Shown: positions 55,145 to 64,000 of the stretch, piece by piece
How the letters are laid out: each line of letters begins with the position of its first letter
Numbering within the stretch: position 1 is the stretch's first letter
Assembly: GCF_015689175.1 (NCBI RefSeq)
Contig: NZ_CP065047.1
Span: 3,162,001 to 3,226,000 of the forward strand
Length of the DNA stretch: 64,000 nucleotides
Direction: 5' to 3'
Source: Mycobacterium kubicae
Lineage (GTDB): Bacteria; Actinomycetota; Actinomycetes; Mycobacteriales; Mycobacteriaceae
The notes under the pieces: generated by a model
The model's input: the letters and a program-made list of their open reading frames with translations, nothing else
Told to the model about the DNA's origin: nothing
Database searches by the model: none
Translations under genes and position numbers: made by a program

Positions 55145-56256
55145 GTGACGACGATCAGCTCGTGGGGCCGGTTATTGACCGACACAGCACCGTCTTCGGT
55201 CACGATCACAATGTCCTCGATGCGGGCACCCCAGCGCCCCGGGAAGTAGATACCCGGCTCAACCGAAAACGCCATGCCCGGCGCCAGTGGCAGATCATTG
55301 CCGGCAACGATGTAGGGCTCCTCGTGCACGCACAAGCCAATGCCGTGCCCGGTCCGGTGCACGAAGTACTCGGCAAGTCCGGCTTCAGCCAACACATCCC
55401 GGGCGGCGGCGTCGACCTGCTCTGCGGTCACACCGGGACGGACGGCCGCCACCGCGGCACGCTGAGCCTGCTGTAGCAGCGAATATTGCTTGGCCACTTC
55501 AGGATCGGGCTGGCCGATGCTGTACGTGCGGGTCGAGTCCGAATGGTATCCGGGCTCGTAGCTGCCGCCGATGTCCACCACGACGACGTCGCCGGGCTGC
55601 AGCTCACGGTCCGACACCTCGTGATGCGGGTCGGCACCGTGCGGACCAGAGCCGACGATGATGAACGCCACCTCCGAATGGCCCTCGGCGACAATGGCTT
55701 CGGCGATGTCGGCGGCAACATCAGCCTCGGTCCGACCCGGCCCCAGAAACTCCGGCACCCGGGCATGGACCCGGTCGATCGCCGCACCCGCCTTGCGCAG
55801 CGCGTCAATCTCCGCGGGCTCCTTGATCATTCGCAACTGGCGCAGCACATCGGTGGCCAGCACCGGCACTGCGCCCAGCACCTCGGCCAGGGGCAGCAGG
55901 TGCAAGGCGGGCATGGATTCAGTGACTGCCGCCGCCGCACCCCCCAACGCGTCTCGTACCAACCGGTACGGGTCCTCGCCGTCGACCCATTCCTGCACGC
56001 TGACCCCCAGTTCGACGGCGGCGGAGTCGGCCAACGATGCCAACTCCAGCCGGGGCAATACCACGGTGGCGTCACCGGAGGCCGGGATGACGAGCGCGGT
56101 GAGTCGTTCGAACGTCTGCGCCCGCGAGCCGATGAGGTAGCGAAGGTCGTAACCGGGAGTGATCACCAGACCGGCCAGACCGGCGTCAGCGGCCGCGGCA
56201 GCCGCTGCTGCCAGCCGTCGCGCATGCACCGCGGTGTCGAATCGATGAGAGCCCAT
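55141..56256 (-). CDS. pepE: M24 metallopeptidase PepE (Xaa-Pro dipeptidase-like)
   Basis: A 371-residue pita-bread-fold dipeptidase. All five metal ligands are visible: VVDIGGSY (D), HSDSTRTY (D), HRTGHGIGL (H), SVEPGIY (E) and RIEDIV (E). ATG 56256 ([14 protein letters not shown]) gives a length close to Rv2089c; the frame is open upstream to 56529 across the divergent exonuclease gene and is not used. Cytosolic, releasing amino acids from Xaa-Pro peptides. Confidence 0.93.
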   Translation of the reverse strand: MGSHRFDTAVHARRLAAAAAAAADAGLAGLVITPGYDLRYLIGSRAQTFERLTALVIPASGDATVVLPRLELASLADSAAVELGVSVQEWVDGEDPYRLVRDALGGAAAAVTESMPALHLLPLAEVLGAVPVLATDVLRQLRMIKEPAEIDALRKAGAAIDRVHARVPEFLGPGRTEADVAADIAEAIVAEGHSEVAFIIVGSGPHGADPHHEVSDRELQPGDVVVVDIGGSYEPGYHSDSTRTYSIGQPDPEVAKQYSLLQQAQRAAVAAVRPGVTAEQVDAAARDVLAEAGLAEYFVHRTGHGIGLCVHEEPYIVAGNDLPLAPGMAFSVEPGIYFPGRWGARIEDIVIVTEDGAVSVNNRPHELIVVT

Positions 56257-56302
56257 GGCAGCCAGGCTAATCGTCGGCGGCGCGCGTGAGACCATAGCGC
56301 GC

Positions 56303-57259
56303 ATGCCCGCACCTGTGTTGCTGCTGGACGGCCCCAGCATGTGGTTTCGCTCGTACTTCGGCGTGCCGTCGTCGATCAAGTCGCCCGACGGCCGTCCAGT
56401 CAACGCCGTGCGCGGGTTCATCGACTCGTTGGCGGTGCTGGTCAGCCAGCAGCGCCCGTGCCGACTGGTCGTCTGCCTGGACCTCGACTGGCGCCCGCAG
56501 TTCCGGGTGGACCTCATCCCGTCGTACAAGGCGCATCGCGTGGTCCAAGAAGAACCCTCCGATCAACCCGACATCGAAGAGGTGCCCGACGAACTGACCC
56601 CGCAGATCGACATGATCATGGAGTTGTTGGACGCTTTCGGTATTCCCGCGGCGGGCGCACCCGGTTACGAGGCCGACGATGTCCTGGGCACCTTGGCGGC
56701 GAAGGAGCGCACTGACCCGGTGATCGTGGTCAGCGGCGACCGCGATCTGCTGCAGGTGGTCAGCGACGACCACGTGCCGGTCCGAGTGCTTTATCTGGGC
56801 CGCGGCATGTCGAAGGCCACCTTGTTCGGACCCAAAGAGCTGGCCGAACGCTACGGGGTGCCGGTAGATCGGGCCGGCCCGGCCTACGCCGAACTGGCCT
56901 TGTTGCGCGGCGACCCGTCCGACGGGCTGCCGGGCGTGCCGGGCATCGGCGAGAAGACCGCAGCGACCCTGCTGGCCCAGCACGGCTCGCTGGAACGGAT
57001 CATCGCTGCCGCCAACGACCCAAAGTCGAAGTTGGCCAAGGGGTTACGCACGAAATTGCGCGCATCGTCGGACTACATCAGGGCCGCCGAGCCGGTGGTG
57101 CGAGTGGCCACCGACGCTCCGGTCACGCTGTCCACGCGCACCGACAAACTTCCCCTGCATGCCGTCGACACCACCCGGACCGCCCAGCTGGCCACCCAGT
57201 ACGGCGTCGGGTCGTCGATCAAACGACTCCAGAAGGCTCTCGACGCGCTGCCGTCGTGA
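56303..57259 (+). CDS. 5'-3' exonuclease (PolA-like flap nuclease domain), Rv2090-like
   Basis: A 318-residue stand-alone FEN/5'-nuclease. The acidic active-site motifs are [27 protein letters not shown] and [11 protein letters not shown]. The helix-hairpin-helix DNA-binding motif is [16 protein letters not shown]. It would remove RNA primers or 5' flaps. ATG 56303 is chosen ([10 protein letters not shown]); a start at 56255 would overlap pepE. It is divergent from pepE by 46 bp. Confidence 0.9.
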   Translation: MPAPVLLLDGPSMWFRSYFGVPSSIKSPDGRPVNAVRGFIDSLAVLVSQQRPCRLVVCLDLDWRPQFRVDLIPSYKAHRVVQEEPSDQPDIEEVPDELTPQIDMIMELLDAFGIPAAGAPGYEADDVLGTLAAKERTDPVIVVSGDRDLLQVVSDDHVPVRVLYLGRGMSKATLFGPKELAERYGVPVDRAGPAYAELALLRGDPSDGLPGVPGIGEKTAATLLAQHGSLERIIAAANDPKSKLAKGLRTKLRASSDYIRAAEPVVRVATDAPVTLSTRTDKLPLHAVDTTRTAQLATQYGVGSSIKRLQKALDALPS

Positions 57260-57262
57260 CGG

Positions 57263-57994
57263 TTACTGCGGCCGACCGACCTCGTAGGTGCCCTTGTTGT
57301 CCTGGAAGGTCACGGTGACGTGCTTGGAGGCGCCGTCGATGCTGACGGTGCAGTCGAACGTGCCACCCTTCTTGACGGTCGGGTCGGACCCGTTGTTGCA
57401 CTTGACGTCTTTGACGTTCTTGGCGCCGTAGCCGTTGGTCTCGTCGGTCAGGATCTGCTGCACACCCGCATTCGCCTTGTTGACGTCGAGCTTGGTGGTG
57501 ACGAAGAACCCCGGCTGCCAGAAGCCCAACACCAGGATCACCGCGATGAACAGCACCGCGACCACGCCGACGATGCTGGCGATCAGCGCCGTAGAGCGCT
57601 TCTTGCCGGGCTGGCTGTACGGAGCTGGTTGCCCGGGGTACTGGCCGGGCTGACCATACTGGCCCGGCTGACCGGGCTGGCCGTATTGCGGTGGCTGGCC
57701 GTATTGGCCCGGCTGCTGGTACTGGCCCGGCTGGCCATACTGCGGCGGCGCGCCGTACTGGGTGGCTTGCGAACCGAAGTCCGAGCCGTAGCCCGACTGC
57801 GGGTACTGCTGCGGGTAGGCCTCACCAGGCTGCTGGTACTGCGGGTACTCGGACGGCGTGTACGCCGGCGCGTGCCAGGTCGCGTCCTGATTGGGTTGCT
57901 GCTGCCAGGGCGACCCCGCCATGGTCGGGTCGGAGGAATGGTCGCCGGCTTGGCCGGGTTGCCACGACTGCCCCGGTCCCTGCGGTCCGCTCAT
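57263..57994 (-). CDS. DUF4333 membrane protein with Gln/Pro/Gly/Tyr-rich N terminus, Rv2091c-like
   Basis: A 243-residue protein. Residues 1-130 are low-complexity cytosolic sequence with repeated QYGQPGQ units. One membrane segment follows (about 137-160, [23 protein letters not shown]), then an extracytoplasmic DUF4333 domain with two cysteines ([16 protein letters not shown]). Architecture matches Rv2091c. Function unknown. It is convergent with the exonuclease gene (3-bp gap) and lies 72 bp downstream of helY on the same strand. Confidence 0.9.
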   Translation of the reverse strand: MSGPQGPGQSWQPGQAGDHSSDPTMAGSPWQQQPNQDATWHAPAYTPSEYPQYQQPGEAYPQQYPQSGYGSDFGSQATQYGAPPQYGQPGQYQQPGQYGQPPQYGQPGQPGQYGQPGQYPGQPAPYSQPGKKRSTALIASIVGVVAVLFIAVILVLGFWQPGFFVTTKLDVNKANAGVQQILTDETNGYGAKNVKDVKCNNGSDPTVKKGGTFDCTVSIDGASKHVTVTFQDNKGTYEVGRPQ

Positions 57995-58066
57995 GAATTC
58001 TCCTAGTACGTCTTGTCCTGGCTTTGCCGATCACATTGGACGATGTAACCGTAGCTCCGGCTCAGC

Positions 58067-60832
58067 CTACCCGGCGTCAACTGCCACGACGCCGCGCCGA
58101 ATGTCATTGATAGCGCGCTTCGCGGTGGCCCGCAGGTCAGGGTCCGGGGCGGCATTGCGAACCTGGTCAAGCAGGTCGAGGACCTGCCGGCACCAGCGCA
58201 CGAAATCGCCTGCAGACAGGGGTGATCCGGTGCCCGCGGCGTCGGCGGCCGCCAGGGCCGCGGCCAGATCGCCGGTGCGCGCCCAGCGGTAGATGACGGT
58301 GACGAAGCCGTCGTCGGGTTCGCGGCTCTGGGAGATCCGGTGTGTTTGCTCGTCGGCGCGCAGCGCCGCGGACAGCCGCGCAGTCTGGCTGAGCGCCTGC
58401 CGCAATTTCTGCGTCGGCACTTCGGCGCCCAACGGGGCGCTCGGCGCATCACCGCGCGACTCGTAGAGCACCGCCGAGACCACGGCCGCCAGCTCGGGCG
58501 GCTTAAGACCCGACCACGCTCCGGTGCGCAGGCACTCGGCCACCAGCAGGTCACTCTCGCTGTAGATCCGCGCCAATAACCGTCCGTCGTCGGTGACCTG
58601 GGGGTCGTCGGCGGGCCCTTTGATGAACCCGCGCTCGGTGAGCAGACCGACGATCCGGTCGAAGGTACGGGCCAGCGAGTTCGTCGCGGCGGCGACCTTG
58701 TGCTCCAACTGCGCGTTGTCCCGTTCGATGCGCAGATAGCGTTCGGCTTCGCGCATGTGCGCTTCGCGGTCGGGCGCCTGGTGTGCGGTATGGCGGCGCA
58801 TCTTTTCCCGCAACGACGCCAGCTCCGGATCGTGGAATTCGCCGTCCTGGTTGCCGCGGCCCCCGGAGCGCCGACCGGCCGAGGGCAGCAGGCCCGCGGC
58901 AGCCGTTCGCAGCGCCGACGCCAGATCGCGTCGCACCCGCGGCTGGCGGTGCTCGACCCGTTTGGGCAACGTCATCGACCCGACCGGCGGCGTCACCCCG
59001 GAATAGTCGGCCGACGAGATGCGCCCAGCCCAGCGATGCTCGGTCAGCACCAACGGCCGCGGGTCGCTGCTGTCTCGCGCGGACTCCAAGACGACGGCAA
59101 GCCCGCTGCGTCGGCCGTGGGTGATGTTGATGATGTCCCCACGGCGCAGGGCGGTGAGTGCGTCGCTGGCCGCTTGCCGGCGCTGCAGCCGGGACGCGCG
59201 GGCCTGGGAGCGTTCCATGTCCGAAATCTGCGCGCGGATGCGGGCGTAGTCGAAGATCGCCGCGTCGTGCCCGCCGAATTCACCGGCGATTTCGTCGAGC
59301 ATCCGTTTGCCGCGGTCGATCCCGCGGACCAGCCCGACGACGGATCGGTCGGCCTGGTACTGCGCGAAGGACTGTTCGAGCAGTTGATGCGCCTGCTCAG
59401 GACCCATCCGCTGGACCAGGTTGATGGTCATGTTGTAGGACGGCGCGAACGAACTGCGCAGCGGGAAGGTGCGCGTCGACGCCAGTCCGGCCACCTCGGA
59501 CGGTTCCACATCGGGTTGCCACAACACCACCGCGTGGCCTTCGACGTCGATGCCGCGCCGGCCGGCGCGTCCGGTCAGCTGGGTGTACTCCCCCGGCGTC
59601 AGCGGCACGTGCTGTTCGCCGTTGAACTTCACCAGCCGCTCGAGGACGACCGTGCGGGCCGGCATATTGATGCCGAGCGCCAGGGTTTCGGTGGCGAAGA
59701 CGGCTCTGACCAGGCCGGCGGCGAACAACTCTTCGACGGTGTGGCGGAATGCGGGCAGCATGCCGGCGTGGTGAGCGGCCAGCCCGCGCAGCAAGCCCTC
59801 CCGCCACTCGTAGTAGCCCAGGACTGCCAGGTCGGCGTCGTCGAGGTCACCGCAGCGGTGGTCGATGACCTCTGCGATCTGCGCGCGTTCGGATTCGGTG
59901 GTCAATTGCAGCGGCGAACGCAGGCACTGTTGGACGGCCGCGTCGCACCCGGCTCGGGAGAACACGAAGGTGATGGCGGGCAGCAGGCCGGCCGCATCCA
60001 GGATTGCGATGACGTCCGGCCGTGCCGGCGGCCGGTAGAAGCGGGGCCGGCTGGGCCGACCCTGGTTGCGCCGGCGCGGCTGCCAATCCGACATCCGGTC
60101 GGCCTCGCGGCGGTGCGCGATGTGGCGCACCAAGTCGGCGTTGACGTGGGGCTTGCCGATGGTGCCGTGGGTCTGCTGGTTGGCCGGGTCACCGGAGCGG
60201 TAGTCGAACAGGTCGAACAGCCGCTTACCCACCAGAACGTGTTGCCACAGCGGCACCGGTCGGTGTTCGTCGACCACCACGGTGGTGTCGCCGCGCACGG
60301 TCTGGATCCAGCCGCCGAACTCCTCGGCGTTGCTGACCGTGGCCGACAGACTGACCACCCGCACCTCGTCGGGCAGATGCAGGATGACCTCTTCCCACAC
60401 CGGTCCGCGCATCCGGTCGGCAAGGAAATGCACCTCGTCCATCACCACATGCGAAAGGCCTTGCAGCGCAGACGAATCCGCATAGAGCATGTTGCGGAGC
60501 ACTTCGGTGGTCATGACGACGACGGGCGCGTCGGCGTTGACCGACAGGTCACCGGTGAGCAACCCGATGCGGTCGCGGCCGTAGCGGGCCACCAGGTCGG
60601 TGTGCTTCTGGTTGCTCAGCGCCTTCAGCGGTGTGGTGTAGAAGCACTTCCCGCCCGCGGCGAGGGCCAGGTGAACGGCGAATTCGCCGACCACCGTCTT
60701 GCCCGCGCCCGTCGGTGCGCAGACCAGCACACCGTGACCGCCTTCCAGCGCGGCGCACGCCCGGCGTTGAAAGTCGTCGAGCTGGAAGGACAGTTCGGTG
60801 GCGAACCGGTCAAGCTCGGGCAGATCGCTCAC
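58067..60832 (-). CDS. helY: Ski2-like DEVH-box RNA helicase HelY
   Basis: A 921-residue superfamily 2 helicase, close to Rv2092c in length. Motif I APTGAGKT (about residue 39), DEVH (motif II, in VVMDEVHFLADRMRG), SLSATVSN (motif III) and the C-terminal QLTGRAGRRGID (motif VI) are visible, followed by a DSHCT-type helical domain. Such helicases unwind RNA in decay or processing. It starts at GTG 60832 and lies 27 bp downstream of tatC on the same strand. Confidence 0.93.
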   Translation of the reverse strand: MSDLPELDRFATELSFQLDDFQRRACAALEGGHGVLVCAPTGAGKTVVGEFAVHLALAAGGKCFYTTPLKALSNQKHTDLVARYGRDRIGLLTGDLSVNADAPVVVMTTEVLRNMLYADSSALQGLSHVVMDEVHFLADRMRGPVWEEVILHLPDEVRVVSLSATVSNAEEFGGWIQTVRGDTTVVVDEHRPVPLWQHVLVGKRLFDLFDYRSGDPANQQTHGTIGKPHVNADLVRHIAHRREADRMSDWQPRRRNQGRPSRPRFYRPPARPDVIAILDAAGLLPAITFVFSRAGCDAAVQQCLRSPLQLTTESERAQIAEVIDHRCGDLDDADLAVLGYYEWREGLLRGLAAHHAGMLPAFRHTVEELFAAGLVRAVFATETLALGINMPARTVVLERLVKFNGEQHVPLTPGEYTQLTGRAGRRGIDVEGHAVVLWQPDVEPSEVAGLASTRTFPLRSSFAPSYNMTINLVQRMGPEQAHQLLEQSFAQYQADRSVVGLVRGIDRGKRMLDEIAGEFGGHDAAIFDYARIRAQISDMERSQARASRLQRRQAASDALTALRRGDIINITHGRRSGLAVVLESARDSSDPRPLVLTEHRWAGRISSADYSGVTPPVGSMTLPKRVEHRQPRVRRDLASALRTAAAGLLPSAGRRSGGRGNQDGEFHDPELASLREKMRRHTAHQAPDREAHMREAERYLRIERDNAQLEHKVAAATNSLARTFDRIVGLLTERGFIKGPADDPQVTDDGRLLARIYSESDLLVAECLRTGAWSGLKPPELAAVVSAVLYESRGDAPSAPLGAEVPTQKLRQALSQTARLSAALRADEQTHRISQSREPDDGFVTVIYRWARTGDLAAALAAADAAGTGSPLSAGDFVRWCRQVLDLLDQVRNAAPDPDLRATAKRAINDIRRGVVAVDAG

Positions 60833-60859
60833 GTCGTCACCGGCGAGGGTGCGCAGTGG

Positions 60860-61810
60860 CTAGGTGACGTCGTCATGAGGTCCGCCGATCACCGACGGCG
60901 CCGGTATCGGCGCGGGTGGGTCGATGACGGAGGCTTCGTCATCGGGTATCGACGCTTCACGCTTGGCTTTTCGCTTGTCATGGATGCGGGCAATCTGAAT
61001 GGCGAACTCGAGCAACACGGTTAGCGCTACCCCGAGTGCGGTCATCGAAAACGGATCAGACCCCGGCGTGAATACCGCCGCGAACACGAACATCGCGAAG
61101 ATCAACCCGCGCCGCCAGGACTTGAGCCGCTCGTAGGTGAGCATGCCGACCATGTTGAGCATGACGATGAGCAGGGGGAATTCGAAGCTGACGCCGAACA
61201 CCACCAGCAGGTTGATCAGGAAGCCGAAGTACCGGTCACCGGACAGGGCGGTCACTTGGACGTCGCTGCCGACGGTCAATAGGAAGCCAAGCGCCTTGGA
61301 CAGCACCACATAAGCCAGCGCGGCGCCGGCCGCGAACAGCACGGCCGCCGGAATGACGAACGCCACCGCGAAGCGGCGTTCCTTCTTGTACAGGCCGGGG
61401 GTGATGAACGCCCAGAGCTGGTAGAACCACACCGGGCAGGCCAGCACGATCCCGGTGGTCATTCCGACCTTGAGCCGCAACATGAATTGGTCGAACGGCG
61501 CGGTCGCCAGCAGCCGGCACTGACCGTCCGCGCTGATTTCCGCGCGAGCGGACTGCGGCAGCGAACAGTAGGGCTCGCGCAGGAATTCGCCGAGGCTTCG
61601 CAGACCGAAGACCGAATGCGAATACCAGATGAATCCGAAGATGGTGGTCAAAAGGATGGCCGCCAACGAGATGAGCAGGCGGGTGCGCAGCTCGGTTAGG
61701 TGGTCGACCAGCGACATGGTCGCGTCGGGGTTGACGCGGCTGCGCCGTTGCCGGGGGTTGAGCCGCTTGAAAAGACCAAAAGCGCGCGCTGAAACCCTAG
61801 AGCCGTTCAC
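60860..61810 (-). CDS. tatC: Twin-arginine translocase subunit TatC
   Basis: A 316-residue six-helix membrane protein, the receptor for twin-arginine signal peptides. [17 protein letters not shown] near the N terminus, [17 protein letters not shown] and [10 protein letters not shown] are diagnostic. The hydrophilic C-terminal tail ([17 protein letters not shown]) resembles M. tuberculosis TatC. It starts at GTG 61810, 22 bp after tatA. With TatA (and TatB elsewhere) it exports folded proteins. Confidence 0.95.
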   Translation of the reverse strand: MNGSRVSARAFGLFKRLNPRQRRSRVNPDATMSLVDHLTELRTRLLISLAAILLTTIFGFIWYSHSVFGLRSLGEFLREPYCSLPQSARAEISADGQCRLLATAPFDQFMLRLKVGMTTGIVLACPVWFYQLWAFITPGLYKKERRFAVAFVIPAAVLFAAGAALAYVVLSKALGFLLTVGSDVQVTALSGDRYFGFLINLLVVFGVSFEFPLLIVMLNMVGMLTYERLKSWRRGLIFAMFVFAAVFTPGSDPFSMTALGVALTVLLEFAIQIARIHDKRKAKREASIPDDEASVIDPPAPIPAPSVIGGPHDDVT

Positions 61811-61832
61811 GACATACGGTCAGTGGCGCCGG

Positions 61833-62096
61833 CTAGGCCGGCCGCGCCTCGGTGTGACCCTGCTCAGCAGCGGCTGGGGGGTCGACACGCTGCGACTCGA
61901 CGGGTGTGGGGGACGCCGCAGGGGTCTGAGGGGACGCTTCTGACTTGTTCTCGTTCTGCAACTCGCGGACCTCGGATTTGAAGATTCGCATCGACTTGCC
62001 CAACGAGCGCGCCGCATCGGGGAGCTTCTTGGCACCGAAGAGCACGATCACCACGACGGCGAGGATCGCCCAATGCCACGGACTGAGACTGCCCAC
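61833..62096 (-). CDS. tatA: Twin-arginine translocase subunit TatA
   Basis: An 87-residue protein with one membrane helix ([19 protein letters not shown]) followed by the amphipathic helix [18 protein letters not shown] and a Pro/Glu-rich tail. GTG 62096 (VGSLSPWHW) is chosen because GGAGG (complement of 62106-62110) sits 9 nt upstream and the M. tuberculosis homologue starts here; the frame is open to 62156. First gene of tatA-tatC-helY. Confidence 0.94.
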   Translation of the reverse strand: MGSLSPWHWAILAVVVIVLFGAKKLPDAARSLGKSMRIFKSEVRELQNENKSEASPQTPAASPTPVESQRVDPPAAAEQGHTEARPA

Positions 62097-62197
62097 TTTG
62101 ATTACCTCCAGACGTTGACCCGATGTTACCGCAGCGGGTGCCGCTGTCCGGCCCAAGCGAGGCGCACCGGCCGCGCGCGCCGCCCGCTTCGCCGGGA

Positions 62198-63166
62198 TCA
62201 GCCCTGCTCAGCGGCGCGATAGGCGGCAAGCGCCGCGGCCGCCTGGTCGCGCACCCGCTGCGCCAGCGACTCCGGGGCCAGCACCTGAACATCGGAGCCG
62301 AAGCCCAGCAGCAGGCGGGTCATCCAGGCCTCGGAGGCGTAGGTCATGGCGACTTCGCACGAGCCGTCGGGCAGCTCGCGCTGCACCCGAAGCGGGTAGT
62401 ACTCGAACATCCACGACGCCGACGGCGCTACCAGCAGCGTCGCCGACGGCAACGACGGATCGCCGTCGAACAGCGAGGTGTCCGGCGGCGCCTGCAACAC
62501 CGGTTCGGGCGGCATGGCCGGCTCACTGAGCTCCGTGGCGTCGACGATGCGGTCGAAGCGGAAGAGCCGAACGCCCTCGGCCTCGCGTGACCAGGCCTCC
62601 AGGTAACTGTGGCCACCGATCAGTAGGACCCGGATCGGGTCGACGGTCCGGGTGGTCAGCGAGTCGTGCGAGGCGGAGTAGTAGTCGATGGTCAGCGCAC
62701 GTTTGTCGTGCACCGCTGCGCGAACGGTCGCGGCGGCCCGGCTCTCGACGGGTGCCGGCTCGTCGACGACGGCCGCCGCGGTGTCGTTGCCGGCGGCGCC
62801 TGCGGCCACCGCGATCTTGGCGATGGCGCTGCGCGCGGCCTCCGGATCGACCACCCCGGGGATATCGGCCAGCGCGCGCAGCGCCACCAAGAGCCCGGTG
62901 GCTTCCGGCGAGGTGAGCTTGAGCGGCCGGTCGATGCCTGCCGAGAAGGTCACCTCGACGGTGTCACCGGAGAAGGCGAAATCGATCAGATCACCGGGCA
63001 GGTATCCCGGCAGGCCGCACATCCACAGCTGGTTGAGGTCTTCCTCGAGCTGCTTGGCGGACACCCCCAGATCGGCCGCGGCTTCAGCTCGGGTGATCCG
63101 CGGGTTGGCCTGGAAGTACGGCACCATATTGAGCAGCCGCACCAGCCGGGTGGAAACGGAAGTCAT
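62198..63166 (-). CDS. pafC: WYL-domain regulator PafC
   Basis: A 322-residue helix-turn-helix/WYL protein. The HTH lies in the first 60 residues ([21 protein letters not shown]). The WYL domain includes [22 protein letters not shown] and [21 protein letters not shown]. With PafB it forms a heterodimer that activates the LexA/RecA-independent DNA-damage response in mycobacteria. ATG 63166 overlaps the pafB stop (ATGA). The operon pafA-pafB-pafC is linked to the proteasome locus, but the regulator acts independently of pupylation. Confidence 0.94.
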   Translation of the reverse strand: MTSVSTRLVRLLNMVPYFQANPRITRAEAAADLGVSAKQLEEDLNQLWMCGLPGYLPGDLIDFAFSGDTVEVTFSAGIDRPLKLTSPEATGLLVALRALADIPGVVDPEAARSAIAKIAVAAGAAGNDTAAAVVDEPAPVESRAAATVRAAVHDKRALTIDYYSASHDSLTTRTVDPIRVLLIGGHSYLEAWSREAEGVRLFRFDRIVDATELSEPAMPPEPVLQAPPDTSLFDGDPSLPSATLLVAPSASWMFEYYPLRVQRELPDGSCEVAMTYASEAWMTRLLLGFGSDVQVLAPESLAQRVRDQAAAALAAYRAAEQG

Positions 63167-64000
63167 AGCCGCTCCTCCTCAACTCCCGCCTGCGCAGCCA
63201 ATCGGGCCAGCACATCGTCGCGCAGCGACGGGGGCGCCAACACGATGGCGTCCGGACCGTAGCCGGCGATCTCACGCGCCAGGCGGTCACTGAACCCGAT
63301 GTCGAGCTGGATCACCTCTCCGTCGCGGCCGGCCAGTCGGCGCGGCCCGATGCGGGTGCCGGCGCGGCGCAAAGCGGTGGCTCGCCCGTCGGCCACCCAC
63401 ACCGTCGCGTGCACACCGCTGGGTGCTTCACTGACCGTTTGGGCCACGATGTGGCGCAGGTCGACACCATCCGGGATGGTCACCGCTCCCGGCGGGCCGA
63501 TCGGCTTCACCTCGCCGCCGATGCGCGACAGGCGGAAGGTACGGGTGGCGTCGCGGTCGCGGTCATGGCCGACCAGGTACCAGCGGCCCTTCTCGGTGAC
63601 CACGCCCCACGGCTCCACCGTGCGGGTGGTGTAGGGCTCGGCGCGCGTCGACCGGTGCGCGAACTGCACGGCCTGGCGAGCATCGATGGCGGACAACAGG
63701 ATTCCGAGGACTTCCTCCGACCCCCGCAAGCCCGGCACGCCCGCGGGCGAGGCGATGGCCACCGGCGCGTCGGGGTCGACGTCCACCCCCGCCGCGCGCA
63801 GCTTGAGTAGCGCTCCCTGGGTTGCGGTGATCAGCTCGGGCGACTCCCAGAGCTGGGTGGCGACCGCGACCGCGGCCGCCTCCTCGGCGGTCAAATCCAC
63901 GGACGGCAGCGCGTAGGCGTCGCGGTTGATGCGGTAGCCCTCGGTGGGGTCCAGGTTGGACACCCGGCCCACCTCGAGGGGGATGCCGAGGTCGCGCAGT
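63163..64000 (-). CDS. pafB: WYL-domain regulator PafB, N terminus beyond the window
   Basis: The C-terminal about 279 codons of PafB; the frame is open at base 64000 (LRDLGIPLEVGRVSNLDPTEGYRIN). The region seen covers the end of the HTH/linker part and the WYL domain (RAEPYTTRTVEPWGVV, RWYLVGHDRDRDATRTFRLSRIGG) and the C-terminal extension. Matches Rv2096c. Partner of PafC in the SOS-independent DNA-damage response. Confidence 0.94.
   Translation of the reverse strand, partial: LRDLGIPLEVGRVSNLDPTEGYRINRDAYALPSVDLTAEEAAAVAVATQLWESPELITATQGALLKLRAAGVDVDPDAPVAIASPAGVPGLRGSEEVLGILLSAIDARQAVQFAHRSTRAEPYTTRTVEPWGVVTEKGRWYLVGHDRDRDATRTFRLSRIGGEVKPIGPPGAVTIPDGVDLRHIVAQTVSEAPSGVHATVWVADGRATALRRAGTRIGPRRLAGRDGEVIQLDIGFSDRLAREIAGYGPDAIVLAPPSLRDDVLARLAAQAGVEEERL

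Noticed and set aside
57583..57830. Short tandem repeats that could suggest a CRISPR or VNTR
   Set aside because: They are degenerate codons for the QYGQPGQ-type repeats of the DUF4333 protein; there are no unique spacers of equal length.
58700..61024. 774-codon plus-strand open frame antisense to helY and tatC
   Set aside because: It is a shadow frame across two well-supported genes on the other strand, with no family similarity.

Overview
The window is chromosomal DNA of a slow-growing Mycobacterium related to the M. tuberculosis / M. kansasii / M. marinum lineages. The GC content is high. Gene order follows H37Rv Rv2048c-Rv2096c, and there are lineage-typical families: Pks12, RbpA, a PPE protein, a REP13E12 gene, and PafB/PafC. 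H37Rv comparisons are from memory; no search was run.

Layout. 1-12.6 kb: 5' part of pks12, a small CxxC protein, rbpA, the envelope genes ppm1 and lnt (separate here, fused in H37Rv), an amidohydrolase, a GAF-ANTAR regulator, fxsA, a dienelactone hydrolase and an F420/FMN-type split-barrel protein. 12.6-16.2 kb: cobN. 16.2-37 kb is an accessory block between cobN and cobG. It holds two SDRs, an XRE regulator, a REP13E12 gene split by a 10.6-kb phiRv1-like integrated element (20223-30801), an ssuCBAD sulfonate-sulfur operon, a Baeyer-Villiger-type monooxygenase and a small hydrolase. 37-50 kb: cobG-cobH-cobIJ, a PPE2-like PPE gene, a zinc-finger membrane domain in frame with sigC, a 4.1-kb symmetric insertion-sequence composite, then cobK-cobM-cobL and an SDR, all tightly overlapping. 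50.7-55.1 kb: a biliverdin-reductase-like gene and three secretion-type proteins, part of them AT-rich. 55.1-64 kb: pepE, a 5'-3' exonuclease, a DUF4333 membrane protein, helY, tatC, tatA, pafC and the 3' part of pafB.

The integrated element encodes a serine integrase, a probable directionality factor, a primase-helicase, small regulatory proteins and a head module (protease, decoration-like, capsid, scaffold-like). I see no portal, terminase or tail gene, so it looks like a satellite that makes its own head and would need a helper phage. Next to the primase gene is an iteron array that looks like a replication origin. The directionality-factor start codon sits inside a hairpin. attL and attR reconstruct a palindromic attP. 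At the right end is a nuclease-like cargo gene with a frameshift.

The insertion composite has two identical IS110-family copies in perfect inverted orientation (arms of about 1517 bp) around an IS481-family copy. It is bracketed by CTAG and sits exactly between the stop codons of the convergent genes sigC and cobK, so neither coding sequence is damaged.
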